Shown here piece by piece: positions 41,559-50,716 of a DNA stretch of 64,000 nt (position 1 is the stretch's first letter; every line of letters begins with the position of its first letter). A program made the translations under genes and the position numbers. The notes beneath the pieces are model-generated. The model was not told where the DNA came from, made no database searches, and saw only the letters and a program-made list of their open reading frames with translations. Origin of the DNA: Haloplanus sp. HW8-1 (lineage in GTDB: Archaea; Halobacteriota; Halobacteria; Halobacteriales; Haloferacaceae); assembly GCF_023703795.1 (NCBI RefSeq), contig NZ_CP098518.1:2542001-2606000 (forward strand), read 5' to 3'.

Positions 41559-43787
41559 CTACTGGAAGCCGATGCGACCACCGCTTCCGCGTTCGGCGAA
41601 GCTCTCGCCGCCGCCACCCTTGAACTGTTCTTCGATACGTTCGTAGTAGTCCATAATCTCGTCGGTGATCGTGGGGCGGACGTTCTCCATCGCCTGCCGG
41701 AAGTGACGCATCTCCACTTCCTCGGCGTCGTCGTCCTCGCGGAGCGCGACCATCGCCGCCTCGCGGGCGATGCTCTCCAGGTCGGAGCCGACGTAGCCGT
41801 CCGTGATCTCCGCGATCTCGCGCAGACTCACGTCGGGGGCGAGCGGCGATTGCTGTGTGTGGATCCGCAGGATCTGCTCGCGGCCCTCCTGTTCCGGTTC
41901 GCCGATGAACACGAGGCGGTCGAACCGCCCCGAGCGGAGGAGTGCGGGATCGATCATGTCCGGACGGTTGGTCGCCCCGATGACCATGACGTCACCCATC
42001 TCTTCCAGTCCGTCGAGTTCGGTCAGCAGCTGGTTGACCACTCGCTCGGAGACGTTGTTGCCGACCTCGTTACCTCGCGAGGGGGCAAGCGAGTCGAGTT
42101 CGTCGAAGAAGATGACCGTCGGGGCCACCTGCCGTGCCTTCCGGAAGGTCTGTCGGATCGCCTTCTCGGATTCGCCGACCCACTTCGAGAGGAGCTGTGG
42201 CCCCCTGACCGAGATGAAGTTGGCGTTCGTCTCGTTGGCCACCGCCTTCGCCATCAGCGTCTTCCCCGTTCCCGGCGGCCCGTACAGCAGGACGCCCTTC
42301 GGGGGCTCGATACCCATGCGGTCGAACTTCTGGGGCGAGGAGAGCGGCCACTCGACCGCCTCTTTGACGTTCTGTTTGGGCTCCTCTAGGCCCCCCACGT
42401 CGTCCCACGTGATCTTCGGGAGTTCGACCAGTACCTCCCGCATCGCGGAGGGTTCGACCTCGCCCAGCGCGCCCCCGAAGTCGTCACGCTTGACGATCAT
42501 GCGGTCGATCAGGCTCGGCGGGATGTCCTCCTCGTCGAGATCGATCTCGGGGAGGTACCGCCGGAGCGCCTTCATCGCGGCCTCCTTGGTCAGGCTCTCG
42601 ATGTCCGCGCCGACGAAACCGTGAGTCTCGTCGGCGAGGTGATCGAGGCTCACATCGTCCGAGAGCGGCATGCCGCGGGTGTGGATCTGGAGGATCTCCT
42701 TGCGGCCCGCCTCGTCGGGGACGCCGATCTCGATCTCGCGGTCGAACCTGCCGGGGCGCCGGAGGGCGGGGTCGACGCTGTCGACCCGGTTGGTGGCCGC
42801 GATGACGATGACCTGACCCCGGGTCTCCAATCCGTCCATCATCGTCAGCAGTTGGGCGACGACCCGGCGTTCCACCTCGCCGGTTACATCCTCGCGTTTG
42901 GGAGCGATTGAGTCGAGTTCGTCGATGAAGATGATCGACGGCGACTCGTCTTTGGCGTCCTCGAAGATCTCGCGCAACTGCTGTTCGGACTCGCCGTAGT
43001 ACTTGGAGATGATCTCGGGACCCGCGATCGAGAAGAAACTCGCGGAGGTTTCGTTGGCGACGGCCTTCGCTAGCAGGGTCTTCCCCGTCCCGGGCGGGCC
43101 ATGGAGGAGGACGCCCTGCGGGGGCTCGATTCCCAACTTCTTGAAGATCTGCGGGTGTTTCATCGGGAGTTCGACCATCTCCCGGACGCGCTGGATCTCG
43201 TTTTGCAGACCGCCGATGTCCTCGTAGGTGATGCCGCCTCCGGTCTTCTCGAACCCCGAGATGGGCTCTTCCCGCAGTTCGACGTCGGTCTCCTCGGTGA
43301 CCAGACAGACGCCGTCGGGTTCGGTCTCGACGGCGATCAGCGGGATGGCCTGTCCCGGAGAGCGCATGAACGGGTGGTTCGTACTCGACATGACGGGCAC
43401 GATGTCGCGTTCGACCACCGGGCGCTTGAGGATCTGCCGTTTCACCATGCCGGCGGCGTCGGAGCCGAACTGGACGCTCGCCTCCTCCGGCGGCGCGAGG
43501 ACGAGCGTCTCCGCTTTCGTCGCCTCGGCCTTGCGGATGGTGACGCGTTCGCCGATGCCCACGTCCGCGTTCTGCCGGGTGAAGCCGTCGATCCGAACGG
43601 TGTCGGTGTTCCAGTCCTGCCGATCGGCACGCCACACCTTCGCAGCCGTCGTGTCGGCCCCCTCGATTTCGATGATATCACCTGGCGATAGCTTCAGGTG
43701 AAGCAACGTATCGGGGTCCAGTCTGGCGATGCCGCGTCCCGAGTCGTTCGGGTACGCTTTCGCCACTTCGAGTTGCACTTCGTTCAT
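41559..43787 (-). CDS. cdc48: Cdc48/VCP-type AAA+ ATPase
   Basis: A 742-residue Cdc48 (VCP/p97, VAT). An N-terminal double-psi barrel domain ([20 protein letters not shown]) is followed by two AAA modules, each with Walker [18 protein letters not shown] / [17 protein letters not shown], Walker [10 protein letters not shown] / VIFFDELDS, and arginine-finger regions; the first module opens at about residue 190, the second at about residue 460. The hexamer unfolds proteins for the proteasome or remodels complexes. C-terminus is GSGGRIGFQ. It is divergent from larC; a 185-nt promoter region lies between them. Confidence 0.97.
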   Translation of the reverse strand: MNEVQLEVAKAYPNDSGRGIARLDPDTLLHLKLSPGDIIEIEGADTTAAKVWRADRQDWNTDTVRIDGFTRQNADVGIGERVTIRKAEATKAETLVLAPPEEASVQFGSDAAGMVKRQILKRPVVERDIVPVMSSTNHPFMRSPGQAIPLIAVETEPDGVCLVTEETDVELREEPISGFEKTGGGITYEDIGGLQNEIQRVREMVELPMKHPQIFKKLGIEPPQGVLLHGPPGTGKTLLAKAVANETSASFFSIAGPEIISKYYGESEQQLREIFEDAKDESPSIIFIDELDSIAPKREDVTGEVERRVVAQLLTMMDGLETRGQVIVIAATNRVDSVDPALRRPGRFDREIEIGVPDEAGRKEILQIHTRGMPLSDDVSLDHLADETHGFVGADIESLTKEAAMKALRRYLPEIDLDEEDIPPSLIDRMIVKRDDFGGALGEVEPSAMREVLVELPKITWDDVGGLEEPKQNVKEAVEWPLSSPQKFDRMGIEPPKGVLLYGPPGTGKTLMAKAVANETNANFISVRGPQLLSKWVGESEKAIRQTFRKARQVAPTVIFFDELDSLAPSRGNEVGNNVSERVVNQLLTELDGLEEMGDVMVIGATNRPDMIDPALLRSGRFDRLVFIGEPEQEGREQILRIHTQQSPLAPDVSLREIAEITDGYVGSDLESIAREAAMVALREDDDAEEVEMRHFRQAMENVRPTITDEIMDYYERIEEQFKGGGGESFAERGSGGRIGFQ

Positions 43788-43972
43788 GATGTACCCGCGA
43801 GGATGGTGATGATTCGACGGTGATGCGGGATAAGTTTGTTGTTACCCGGAATCTCGGGGACCGGATCCGCAGCGGATTGTGTCATGATATAGCATACGTC
43901 CGGGCGGTACAAACCCTTGCCGATCCGGGGGCGGTCGCAAGCCGTTTGCCCGTCGAACCCGAGCGACGGAGT

Positions 43973-45301
43973 ATGCACACGCTCGCGTTCGACGGGCGCA
44001 CGGGAGCGAGCGGCGACATGCTCCTGGCCGCCCTGGTCGCCGCCGGCGCCGATCCGTCCGTTCTCGACCCCGTCGAGGCGGCACTCGACGTTCGCTACGT
44101 GGTCGGCTCGACGACGAGAGCCGGGATCGAGGCGACCACCGTCGACGTACTCGTCGACGGGGACGGCAGTGGGGCGACGGATCGTGGGGGGACGACCGAC
44201 GACCACGACCACGACCACGATCACGATCACGACCACGACCACGACCATCACCACGACCACGACCATCACCACGATCACGACCATCACCACGACCACGACC
44301 ACGCGGAGGGATCCGGTCCCCACCGAACCTATCCGGCAGTCGTCGCCCTCGTCGAGGACATGGATCTCCCCGCCGCCGTCGAACGCGACACCCTCGCGGT
44401 CTTCCGTCGCCTCGGCGAGGCGGAGGCGACGGTCCACGGCACCGATCTCGACGACACGGCGTTCCACGAGGTCGGCGCCGACGACGCCATCGCCGACGTG
44501 GTCGGCACCTGTCTCCTCGTCGCGGACCTCGGCGTCGAACGGATCGTAACGACGCCCGTCGCGGTCGGCGGCGGCACGGTGTCGATGAGCCACGGCACCT
44601 ACCCCGTTCCGGCACCGGCGGTCACCGAGAGCCTGACCGACGCCGACTGGTCGGTCCGGGGCGGTCCCGTCGACCGGGAACTTCTCACGCCCACGGGGGC
44701 GGCGATCCTCGCCGAACTCGCCGACGGCGTCGATCACCTGCCCACGCTCGACGTCACGGCCACGGGGTACGGCGCGGGCGACGCCGACCTCTCCGACCAT
44801 CCGAACGTCCTCCGGGCCGTCGTCGGCGACGGGACGGGCGGCCTTCGCCGGGAGTCCATCTCGGTGCTCGAAACCACCCTCGACGACACCACGCCCGAGG
44901 TACTCGGAAGCCTCCACGAGTCGCTGGCCGAGGTCGGGGCACTCGACGTATCGGCCGTCCCGACGACGATGAAGAAGTCGCGACCGGGCCACCTGATCAA
45001 GGTGATCGTCGATCCGGCGGACGCCGACGCCGTCGCACGCCGTCTCGCGGAGGAGACGGGAACGCTCGGAGTCCGCGAGGGGAGCGCCGACCACCGCTGG
45101 GTCGCGGACCGCGCGTTCGAGACGGCCTCCATCACGGTCGACGGCGAGGCGTACGGCGTGGCGGTGAAAGTCGCGAGCGACGCCGACGGGACGGTCTACG
45201 ACGTGAGCGCGGAGTACGACGACGCCCTCGGGGTCGCCCGGGAGACGGGCCTCCCCGTCCGCGAGGTGTTGCGGCGGGCCGAGGCGGCGGTCCGGGACTG
45301 A
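43973..45301 (+). CDS. larC: Nickel pincer cofactor biosynthesis protein LarC, with His-Asp tract
   Basis: A 442-residue LarC. It begins MHTLAFDGRTGASGDMLLAA, has the DDTAFHEVGADDAIADVVGT core, the MSHGTYPVPAPAVTESL segment, and the C-terminal LETTLDDTTPEVLGSLHESL and TMKKSRPGHLIKVIV, as expected. LarC inserts Ni into the pyridinium dithiocarboxylate cofactor of lactate racemase-type enzymes. A special feature is the tract at residues 76-110, made of repeated Asp-His and His-His-His blocks with 20 His, which likely binds or stores nickel. LarC in bacteria is often split by a programmed frameshift; here it is a single frame. ATG 43973 starts at the conserved N-terminus. larA, larB and larE are not in the window. 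Confidence 0.9.
   Translation: MHTLAFDGRTGASGDMLLAALVAAGADPSVLDPVEAALDVRYVVGSTTRAGIEATTVDVLVDGDGSGATDRGGTTDDHDHDHDHDHDHDHDHHHDHDHHHDHDHHHDHDHAEGSGPHRTYPAVVALVEDMDLPAAVERDTLAVFRRLGEAEATVHGTDLDDTAFHEVGADDAIADVVGTCLLVADLGVERIVTTPVAVGGGTVSMSHGTYPVPAPAVTESLTDADWSVRGGPVDRELLTPTGAAILAELADGVDHLPTLDVTATGYGAGDADLSDHPNVLRAVVGDGTGGLRRESISVLETTLDDTTPEVLGSLHESLAEVGALDVSAVPTTMKKSRPGHLIKVIVDPADADAVARRLAEETGTLGVREGSADHRWVADRAFETASITVDGEAYGVAVKVASDADGTVYDVSAEYDDALGVARETGLPVREVLRRAEAAVRD
44198..44302 (+). repeat. Asp-His codon repeat inside larC
   Basis: Tandem GAC-CAC codons and 18-nt units of the form GACCATCACCACGACCAC encode a run of alternating Asp/His and three HHH blocks. The DNA repeat is prone to length change by slippage. 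Confidence 0.85.
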
Positions 45302-45338
45302 ACGACACCGTTTCCGGACTCCGTGACGAGGCACCGGT

Positions 45339-45746
45339 ATGGAGCGAACACGCGTCTCCTCGGGCACCGAGTGGGAATCGGCGGTCGGCTACTCGCGGGC
45401 GGTCCGGGCGGGCGACGAGATTCACGTCTCCGGTACGACGGCGACCGACGACGACGGCGACGTCGTCGCACCGAACGACCCCGGCGCACAGACTCGGCGC
45501 GCCCTCGCGAACGTCGAGGCGGCGCTTGCCGAACGCGACGCGTCGCTGTCCGACGTGGTGCGGACCCGCCTGTTCGTGACCGACATCGACGACTGGGAGG
45601 CGGTCGGCCGCGCCCACGCCGAGGCGTTCGGCGACGTTCGGCCGGCCACCTCGATGGTACAGGTGGAGCGACTGATCGACCCACGCTTGGTGGTCGAGGT
45701 GGAGGCGACGGCGACGGCGCCGAGGGACGACTATCGTCGCGACTGA
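45339..45746 (+). CDS. RidA/YjgF family protein
   Basis: A 135-residue RidA/YjgF-type protein, MERTRVSSGTEWESAVGYSR at the start, with the family motif GDEIHVSGTTATDDDGDVVA, then ALANVEAALAERDASLSDVV and VRTRLFVTDIDDWEAVGRAH. RidA trimers hydrolyse reactive enamine/imine intermediates from amino-acid metabolism; not all family members have the catalytic Arg. Here a candidate Arg lies in VRTRLFVTD, and PATSMVQVERLIDPRLVVEV includes the conserved end. Starts 37 nt after larC on the same strand, so it could be cotranscribed. Confidence 0.88.
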   Translation: MERTRVSSGTEWESAVGYSRAVRAGDEIHVSGTTATDDDGDVVAPNDPGAQTRRALANVEAALAERDASLSDVVRTRLFVTDIDDWEAVGRAHAEAFGDVRPATSMVQVERLIDPRLVVEVEATATAPRDDYRRD

Positions 45747-45800
45747 ACCGGTGTGGACAGCCGCTCGTACGACGTGCTGCCATCGGCTGTGAAACGACGG

Positions 45801-46553
45801 TCAATCGCTCCCTTGGCCCTCGCGGTGTTCGTCGAGGGCCTCCTCGACGGTGAGGTCGCCGGCGGCGACCCGCCGGGCGAGTCGGTCGTCGATGGTGCGG
45901 TCGTCGGTCGAGACGCGGCGGGAGCGGTCCTTGATCCGCTGGAGTTCCCCCGCCGTGGGATCGACCTCCCGCGAGTCGACCCGTTCGCCCTCCAGACGAG
46001 CGATGTTGACCGCGGCGAGTACGTCGCCCATGCCCCGAGCGCCGGTGCCGAGATACGGCGTCGTCCCCGTCTCGTCGACGAGTTCGACGGTGACGTCGTC
46101 AAGGTCGTTGACGAGACGGGCCCCCTGCAGGCGGGCGCCGTCGCCGATCCGGACCAGCGGGTCGACCGCGTCCGCGACCTCCCGGCGGACGACGTCGACG
46201 GCGTCGGAAAGTGGGACGTGGAAGGCGGCGACGACCGTCTCGCCCGAGAGGACGGCGATGCCGGGGCGGGTGCCGGGATCGACGCCGACGACGGTTCGTC
46301 CATCGCTCCCTCGGAGGAGCGCGAGCGCCTCGTCGACGGCGCGGCGCGCCTCGTCGGCCGTCGCCGTGACGCGGTCGGCGTCCGCCACGTCGGCCGCGAG
46401 GTCGTCGTCTGGCGCCGTGACGACGACCGACGCCCGGTCGGGGAGGTCGGCGTCCGGTTCGACCGTGGTGAACGCCACGCCGCGCTCCCGGAGGCGGTCG
46501 ACGACCTCGTGGTACAGCTCGAAATCCGCGGTGGCGACGACGATCACGGCCAC
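45801..46553 (-). CDS. Uncharacterised RuvC/RNase H-fold protein next to radB
   Basis: A 250-residue protein from the GTG at 46553. The N-terminal 80 residues are a small Rossmann-like domain (VAVIVVATADFELYHEVVDR). From residue about 85 comes an RNase H/RuvC-like core: VVGVDPGTRPGIAVLSG (candidate Asp92), DVTVELVDETG (Glu158 or Glu161) and GMGDVLAAVNIARLEGE (Asp177), the order of acids in RuvC/YqgF nucleases. A charged C-terminal tail has SRRVSTDD. It is divergent from radB, 122 nt start to start. Archaea use Hjc as main Holliday resolvase, so a role in recombination or RNA processing is open. The upstream start at 46610 is less likely, as it runs into poorly conserved-looking sequence. Confidence 0.68.
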   Translation of the reverse strand: MAVIVVATADFELYHEVVDRLRERGVAFTTVEPDADLPDRASVVVTAPDDDLAADVADADRVTATADEARRAVDEALALLRGSDGRTVVGVDPGTRPGIAVLSGETVVAAFHVPLSDAVDVVRREVADAVDPLVRIGDGARLQGARLVNDLDDVTVELVDETGTTPYLGTGARGMGDVLAAVNIARLEGERVDSREVDPTAGELQRIKDRSRRVSTDDRTIDDRLARRVAAGDLTVEEALDEHREGQGSD

Positions 46554-46642
46554 TCTTGGGCGCCGTGGGAGGTAAAACGTGTCGTGGTCGTCGGGAGGTC
46601 CCCTCGCCACGCTCCGCCAGTCCCCGACACGGCCCGGTGTCG

Positions 46643-46675
46643 AGGGTTTATGATCCGGAGCGACCGAGGGGGAGT
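46643..46675 (+). promoter_or_regulatory. Promoter of radB
   Basis: GGGTTTATGA at 46644-46653 is centred about 27 nt before the GTG at 46676, giving a leaderless transcript and supporting that start. Confidence 0.5.
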
Positions 46676-47398
46676 GTGTCCGAGTCAGAGCCAGCGCCAG
46701 TACCGACCGGCTGTGCCCCGCTCGACGACCTCCTGGGCGGCGGGTTCGAACGCGGGACCGTGACGCAGGTGTACGGCCCGCCGGCCGCCGGCAAGACGAA
46801 CCTCGCGCTCTCGGCGGCCGTGCAGGTCGCCGCCGCCGGCGGAACCGCGGTGTACGTCGACACCGAGGGACTCTCGATCGACCGGTTCCGACAGCTCGCG
46901 GCGGCTGTGGTCGGCGACGACGGGGACGAGGACCTGGCGGCGGTCACCTCCCGCATCGTCGTCACCGAGGCCCACGACTTCGCCGAACAGGAGGAGGCCG
47001 TCCGCGACGCCGCAGACTTCGCGCCGCGGGCGGAGCTGATCGTCCTCGACAGCGCCACCGGGTTCTACCGGCTCGAACGCACCGACGGCGACGAGGGCGA
47101 AACGCTCCGGCGAGTGGGCCGGCAGGTGACCCACCTGCTGTCGCTCGCGCGGAAACACGACCTCGCGGCCGTCGTCACGAATCAGGTGTTCACCGACCCG
47201 GACGCCGATCGGGCGCGGGCGCTCGGCGGCCACACCCTGAACCACTGGACCGGGACGGTGATCCGGCTGGACCGGTTCCGCGGCGGCAACCGCCGGGCGA
47301 CGCTGGAGAAACACCGGTCGAAGCCGGCCGGCGAGACGGCAACGTTCCGGATCACCGCCGACGGACTGGCCGCCGGCGAGGAGAGTCGGAGTCTATAG
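46676..47398 (+). CDS. radB: DNA repair and recombination protein RadB
   Basis: A 240-residue RecA-family paralog, RadB. It starts VSESEPAPVPTGCAPLDDLL; Walker A is VYGPPAAGKTNLALSA (about residues 32-47), Walker B ELIVLDSATGFYRL, and HTLNHWTGTVIRLDRFRGG is the typical C-terminal core. RadB lacks the N-terminal helix-hairpin-helix domain of RadA; it helps RadA load during recombination. The longer reading frame from 46556 is rejected, since the GTG at 46676 has the right distance from its TATA box. Stop region overlaps the end of the convergent CBS gene by 6 nt. Confidence 0.93.
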   Translation: MSESEPAPVPTGCAPLDDLLGGGFERGTVTQVYGPPAAGKTNLALSAAVQVAAAGGTAVYVDTEGLSIDRFRQLAAAVVGDDGDEDLAAVTSRIVVTEAHDFAEQEEAVRDAADFAPRAELIVLDSATGFYRLERTDGDEGETLRRVGRQVTHLLSLARKHDLAAVVTNQVFTDPDADRARALGGHTLNHWTGTVIRLDRFRGGNRRATLEKHRSKPAGETATFRITADGLAAGEESRSL

Positions 47399-48538
47399 CT
47401 CGCCGAGCTTCCGGAGGAGCTGCCCGCGGTACTGCTCATCGGCGATCAGACCCTTCAGTTCGAGGACGTTACGCTCCAGCGTGTCGGCGGCGACGTGGAA
47501 GGCGTGGTCGGCGCCGTAGCCCTCTCCGGAGCCCGCGACCTGGCCGCGGTTGGTCCGCAGGCGGATCTGACACTGGATCAGGGGCGTACCGCGAAGCTTC
47601 TCCTTGTGTTCGTGGAACCGCACGTGGGCGTGCTGGACCTGCATCTCCTGGTACTTGTCGGCCACGTCGGTAATCCCCTCGACGATCTCCTCGCGAGCGA
47701 TGGTGTCCAGCAGGGCGACGTTGGTGATCTGTACGTCCATCTGGCCCTCCTCGGTGAACGTGAGCGCGCGGAGCACGTCCGTCTTCGTGAGCACGCCCGC
47801 CACGAGGTCGTCCGCTTCTTCGCTCGGCGTAACGACCAGTCCCGACACGTCGTTGTCGAGCATCGTCCGCACGGCGTCCTCGACGGTCGCATCGGCGGTG
47901 GTCGTCAGCACCGGACTGGTCATCAGGTCGTAGACGGGCAGGTCGAGCATCCGATCGAGGTCGCCACGGCGGTCGCCCCGTCCCTGCCGATCGGCGTCGC
48001 GGACGACGAAGTCCACGATGTCGTGGGTCGTCAGGACCCCGACGAGGGAGCCGTCGCCGTCGACGACTGGCAGCCGCGAGATGCCGTGTTCGCGCAGGCG
48101 GTTGATGGCCTGCCCGACGTGGGACTTCTCCCCGACCGAAATCACGTCCTTGGTCTGGATCTGTTCGACCGTCAGTGCGTCGAGACTGTCCAGCACCGAC
48201 TCCAGAATGGCGTCGGCCGTGACGATTCCCCACAGGTTCTCGCCCTCGTAGACGGGCGCGACCTTGGTGCCGCCCTCGACGAGGACGCGTGCGACTTCCC
48301 GGACGTCCTCCGTGCGATCGACTCGCGGGGCGGACTTCATCAGCACGCTCGCCTTGGTGTCGTCTTCGATCCGGGAGCGGATCAGGTCCCGCTCGCCGAT
48401 GACGCCCGCATACTCGCCGTCCCGAGTCACGATGAGACCCTTCGGGTTCTCACGTTCGAAGATCGAGCGGATCTTTCCCAGCCGCTCGCCCGCGTCGACT
48501 TCGATGTACTCGGGGGTCGCAATATCGGCAATATCCAT
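47393..48538 (-). CDS. Four-CBS-domain protein with C-terminal HPF-like ribosome-binding domain
   Basis: A 381-residue protein. Residues about 1-255 are four CBS domains in two pairs (MDIADIATPEYIEVDAGERL, KASVLMKSAPRVDRTEDVRE, IQTKDVISVGEKSHVGQAIN and YDLMTSPVLTTTADATVEDA). The last about 125 residues (MDVQITNVALLDTIAREEIV, VADKYQEMQVQHAHVRFHEH, then YGADHAFHVAADTLERNVLE) look like the hibernation-promoting-factor fold, in which DVQITN opens the first strand. CBS pairs bind adenine nucleotides, so the protein may tie ribosome hibernation or dimerisation to energy state. I use ATG 48538, at the first CBS strand. Upstream residues of the ORF are not conserved-looking. Confidence 0.85.
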   Translation of the reverse strand: MDIADIATPEYIEVDAGERLGKIRSIFERENPKGLIVTRDGEYAGVIGERDLIRSRIEDDTKASVLMKSAPRVDRTEDVREVARVLVEGGTKVAPVYEGENLWGIVTADAILESVLDSLDALTVEQIQTKDVISVGEKSHVGQAINRLREHGISRLPVVDGDGSLVGVLTTHDIVDFVVRDADRQGRGDRRGDLDRMLDLPVYDLMTSPVLTTTADATVEDAVRTMLDNDVSGLVVTPSEEADDLVAGVLTKTDVLRALTFTEEGQMDVQITNVALLDTIAREEIVEGITDVADKYQEMQVQHAHVRFHEHKEKLRGTPLIQCQIRLRTNRGQVAGSGEGYGADHAFHVAADTLERNVLELKGLIADEQYRGQLLRKLGEL

Positions 48539-49404
48539 GGCTACACGTGGATCATCCGGTGGCTTGAAACTTGTTTCTTCAGCGTGACGCCGTGATAGTC
48601 GGTGCGTCGATCCATGGTACCACTCGTCTTCCCGGTCGTCCGGTGACGGCCTCGGGAGGGTAGTCGGGGACCCCGGAGCGCTCGCCGTGTGCCGACACCG
48701 GACCACGTGCGTGTCACGTCGGCGCACCGACGGTATCGAGTCGTTCCGGTGTCCGGTCTCCTCGATGAGGGGTCCGAACCGGAAACACGGGTTCGCAGAC
48801 GCCCGAGTTGGCGGCCCCTACACCCGGGCAGACCGACGACGTCCATCGGCCGACTCGGCGACCCCGTCGACGGCCACGAAGTATTCAAACCCTCGGAGCG
48901 TCTCCACGGACGGGTCCCGAACTACCCCCTGTACCATCGTTCCACCCGGGACCCCTCCCTCATCGCGTGCGGTCGCCGGCGCGACCCGCGCCGACGCGCC
49001 GGTACCGCCGCCCCCTCCGCCCACGACGAACACCACGGCTACGCGACGTGTTCCAAGAGAAGAGGGCGGCAACAATGCTTTCGTGGGCAGGATTGGAGTT
49101 CCTGATCGCGAGTTGGCATGTCGCAACGGCGGGCGTCACCCACCCCAGCGCCTGCCGACCCCGGCCGCCCTCCGTTGTCTCCGTTTGGACACATTGCAAT
49201 TAAATGTTCTTCCCGGAGTGGTACTTAATCATCGTTGACAACCGGTTCGCCCGGCGGCCCGGTCACTCCGACGTCCGCCGTTCGTCCTCGGTCCGATATC
49301 ACAGCATCGCCCCGTAGACGGCTCCGGCGACGACCGACTGAACGATCGGTGGGCGTCAGGAGAGGCGCGTGGCTACCCTCCGTGAAAGCACCGTAGAACG
49401 GGAG
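48539..49404. other. Gene-poor region between the CBS gene and tRNA-Val
   Basis: About 865 nt with no gene I can support. Open frames on both strands are Arg-rich shadows or lack a credible start and promoter. The best coding-like stretch is on the minus strand at 48818-49000 (MVQGVVRDPSVETLRGFEYF at its start) but it has no recognised motif. A short coding-like fragment (VVAGAVYGAML, minus, about 49302-49340) is cut by stops. There is an AT-rich patch (ATTGCAATTAAATG at about 49193-49206). No SRP or RNase P RNA core was found here. Degraded genes or an unannotated small RNA are possible. Confidence 0.5.
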
Positions 49405-49479
49405 TGGGTTGGGGCAGATTTGAACTGCCGGCCTCCTCCATGTCAAGGAGGTGTCATAACCGGACTAGACTACCAACCC
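49405..49479 (-). tRNA. tRNA-Val (anticodon GAC)
   Basis: On the minus strand, acceptor GGGTTGG pairs with CCAACCC, with discriminator A. The anticodon arm is CCTCC-TTGACAT-GGAGG, giving anticodon GAC in a standard 7-nt loop with U33. The T arm is CGGCAGTTCAAATCTGCC. CCA is not encoded and there is no intron. It decodes GUC and GUU valine codons. An AT-rich stretch at about 49526-49536 (AGTAATTGAAC) may be its promoter. Confidence 0.96.
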
Positions 49480-49659
49480 TGTCGCGTCGCGCTTTCGAAC
49501 GCATCTCTACGTACCGGCGGCCAGTAATTGAACCTTTCGGAACGCCTTCCGGCGGGGTGATTCCGGGGGAATTAAACGGCGCTCTGTGGGGGCGCGGGCC
49601 GCGACCGCACGTCTGCGTGCGATCCTGGAGAGCGCTGGCCCGGAGGACGCCCGACGATG

Positions 49660-49720
49660 GGTTTAAGAGGATGTATATATTTGTTCATTGTAACCCGGAC
49701 TAATACACTGGTGTTCATCC
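49660..49720 (+). promoter_or_regulatory. Promoter and leader of the trp operon
   Basis: GGGTTTAAGAGG (49660-49671) and GTATATATTTG (49673-49683) are two AT-rich TATA candidates before the trpD ATG at 49721. The second would place the start of transcription near 49705-49710 with a short leader holding CTAATACACTGGTG. This is a natural place for tryptophan-dependent control, but no known operator was recognised. Confidence 0.5.
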
Positions 49721-50716
49721 ATGCAGGATTATATCGAACGCGTTACCGACGGCGAGGATCTGACACGGGAGGAGGCACGGGACGCGGCCCGGATAGTCTT
49801 CGAGGAGGCGACCGAGGCCCAGATCGGGGCGCTGCTCGCGGCGCTCAGATCGAAAGGCGAGACGGAGACGGAGATCGCAGGGTTCGCCCAGGGGATGCGC
49901 GATGCGGCACGGACCATCGACCCCGAGCGCACGCCGTTGGTCGACACCTGCGGTACCGGCGGCGACGACTACGATACGATCAACGTCTCGACGACGAGCG
50001 CCATCGTCGCCGCGGGCGCGGGCGCCGCCGTCGCCAAGCACGGCAACTACTCGGTCTCCTCTACCTCGGGAAGTGCGGACGTACTGGAGGTAGCGGGTGT
50101 GGACGTCGAGGCCGAACCGCCGGCGGTCGAGGAGGCCATCGAGCGCGAGGGTATCGGCTTCATGCTCGCGCCCGTCTTCCACCCCGCCATGAAGGCCGTC
50201 ATCGGTCCCCGGAAGGAACTCGGGATGCGGACGGTGTTCAACGTGCTCGGCCCGCTAACGAACCCCGCCGGCGCCGACGCACAGGTGGTCGGCGTCTACG
50301 ACCCCGACCTCGTGCCCGCCCTCGCCCGGGCACTCGCCCAGATGGACGTCGAGCGTGCGATGGTGGTTCACGGCGCCGGCATGGACGAGATCACGATCCA
50401 CGACGCCACGAGGGTCGCCGAGGTCGACGGCGAGGACGTGACGGAGTACACCCTCACGCCGGCCGATATGGGGCTGGAGCGGGCGCCCATCGAGGCGGTT
50501 GCGGGTGGGGATCCCGAGGCGAACGCGGCCGATCTCCGCGGTATCGTCGAGGGCGAGGTCGGGGGTGCGAAACGCGACATCATCCTCGCGAACGCGGGTG
50601 CAGCCCTCTACGTCGCCGGCATCGCCGACGACCTCTCGGACGGGGTCGACGCGGCCCGTGAAGCCATCGACACCGGCGCTGCCGCCGCGAAACTCGACGA
50701 TCTGCGAGGCACCTGA
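49721..50716 (+). CDS. trpD: Anthranilate phosphoribosyltransferase
   Basis: A 331-residue TrpD, which joins anthranilate to PRPP. MQDYIERVTDGEDLTREEAR opens the N-terminal helical domain; the PRPP site is VDTCGTGGDDYDTINVSTTS with AVAKHGNYSVSSTSGSADVL, followed by FHPAMKAVIGPRKELGMRTV and NVLGPLTNPAGADAQVVGVY. Length and motifs are standard. First gene of a tight trpDFEG operon: its stop codon lies next to the trpF start. The trpCBA genes for the later steps are not in the window. It follows tRNA-Val on the opposite strand. Confidence 0.96.
   Translation: MQDYIERVTDGEDLTREEARDAARIVFEEATEAQIGALLAALRSKGETETEIAGFAQGMRDAARTIDPERTPLVDTCGTGGDDYDTINVSTTSAIVAAGAGAAVAKHGNYSVSSTSGSADVLEVAGVDVEAEPPAVEEAIEREGIGFMLAPVFHPAMKAVIGPRKELGMRTVFNVLGPLTNPAGADAQVVGVYDPDLVPALARALAQMDVERAMVVHGAGMDEITIHDATRVAEVDGEDVTEYTLTPADMGLERAPIEAVAGGDPEANAADLRGIVEGEVGGAKRDIILANAGAALYVAGIADDLSDGVDAAREAIDTGAAAAKLDDLRGT

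Noticed and set aside
44198-44302. The GACCAC repeat considered as a CRISPR or non-coding repeat array
   Set aside because: It is in frame within larC, encodes a His-Asp tract and has no spacers.
43784-45367. A 527-codon minus-strand frame opposite larC, with a Val-rich run
   Set aside because: The Val/Ile run is merely the reverse reading of the His-Asp codon repeat in larC.
48689-49105. A 138-codon plus-strand ORF in the gene-poor region
   Set aside because: Arg- and Pro-rich composition typical of shadow frames in GC-rich DNA.
49076-49203. A short plus-strand ORF (MLSWAGLEFLIASWHVATAG at the start) near tRNA-Val
   Set aside because: No promoter, no conserved-looking motif and low-quality C-terminus; left within the gene-poor region.
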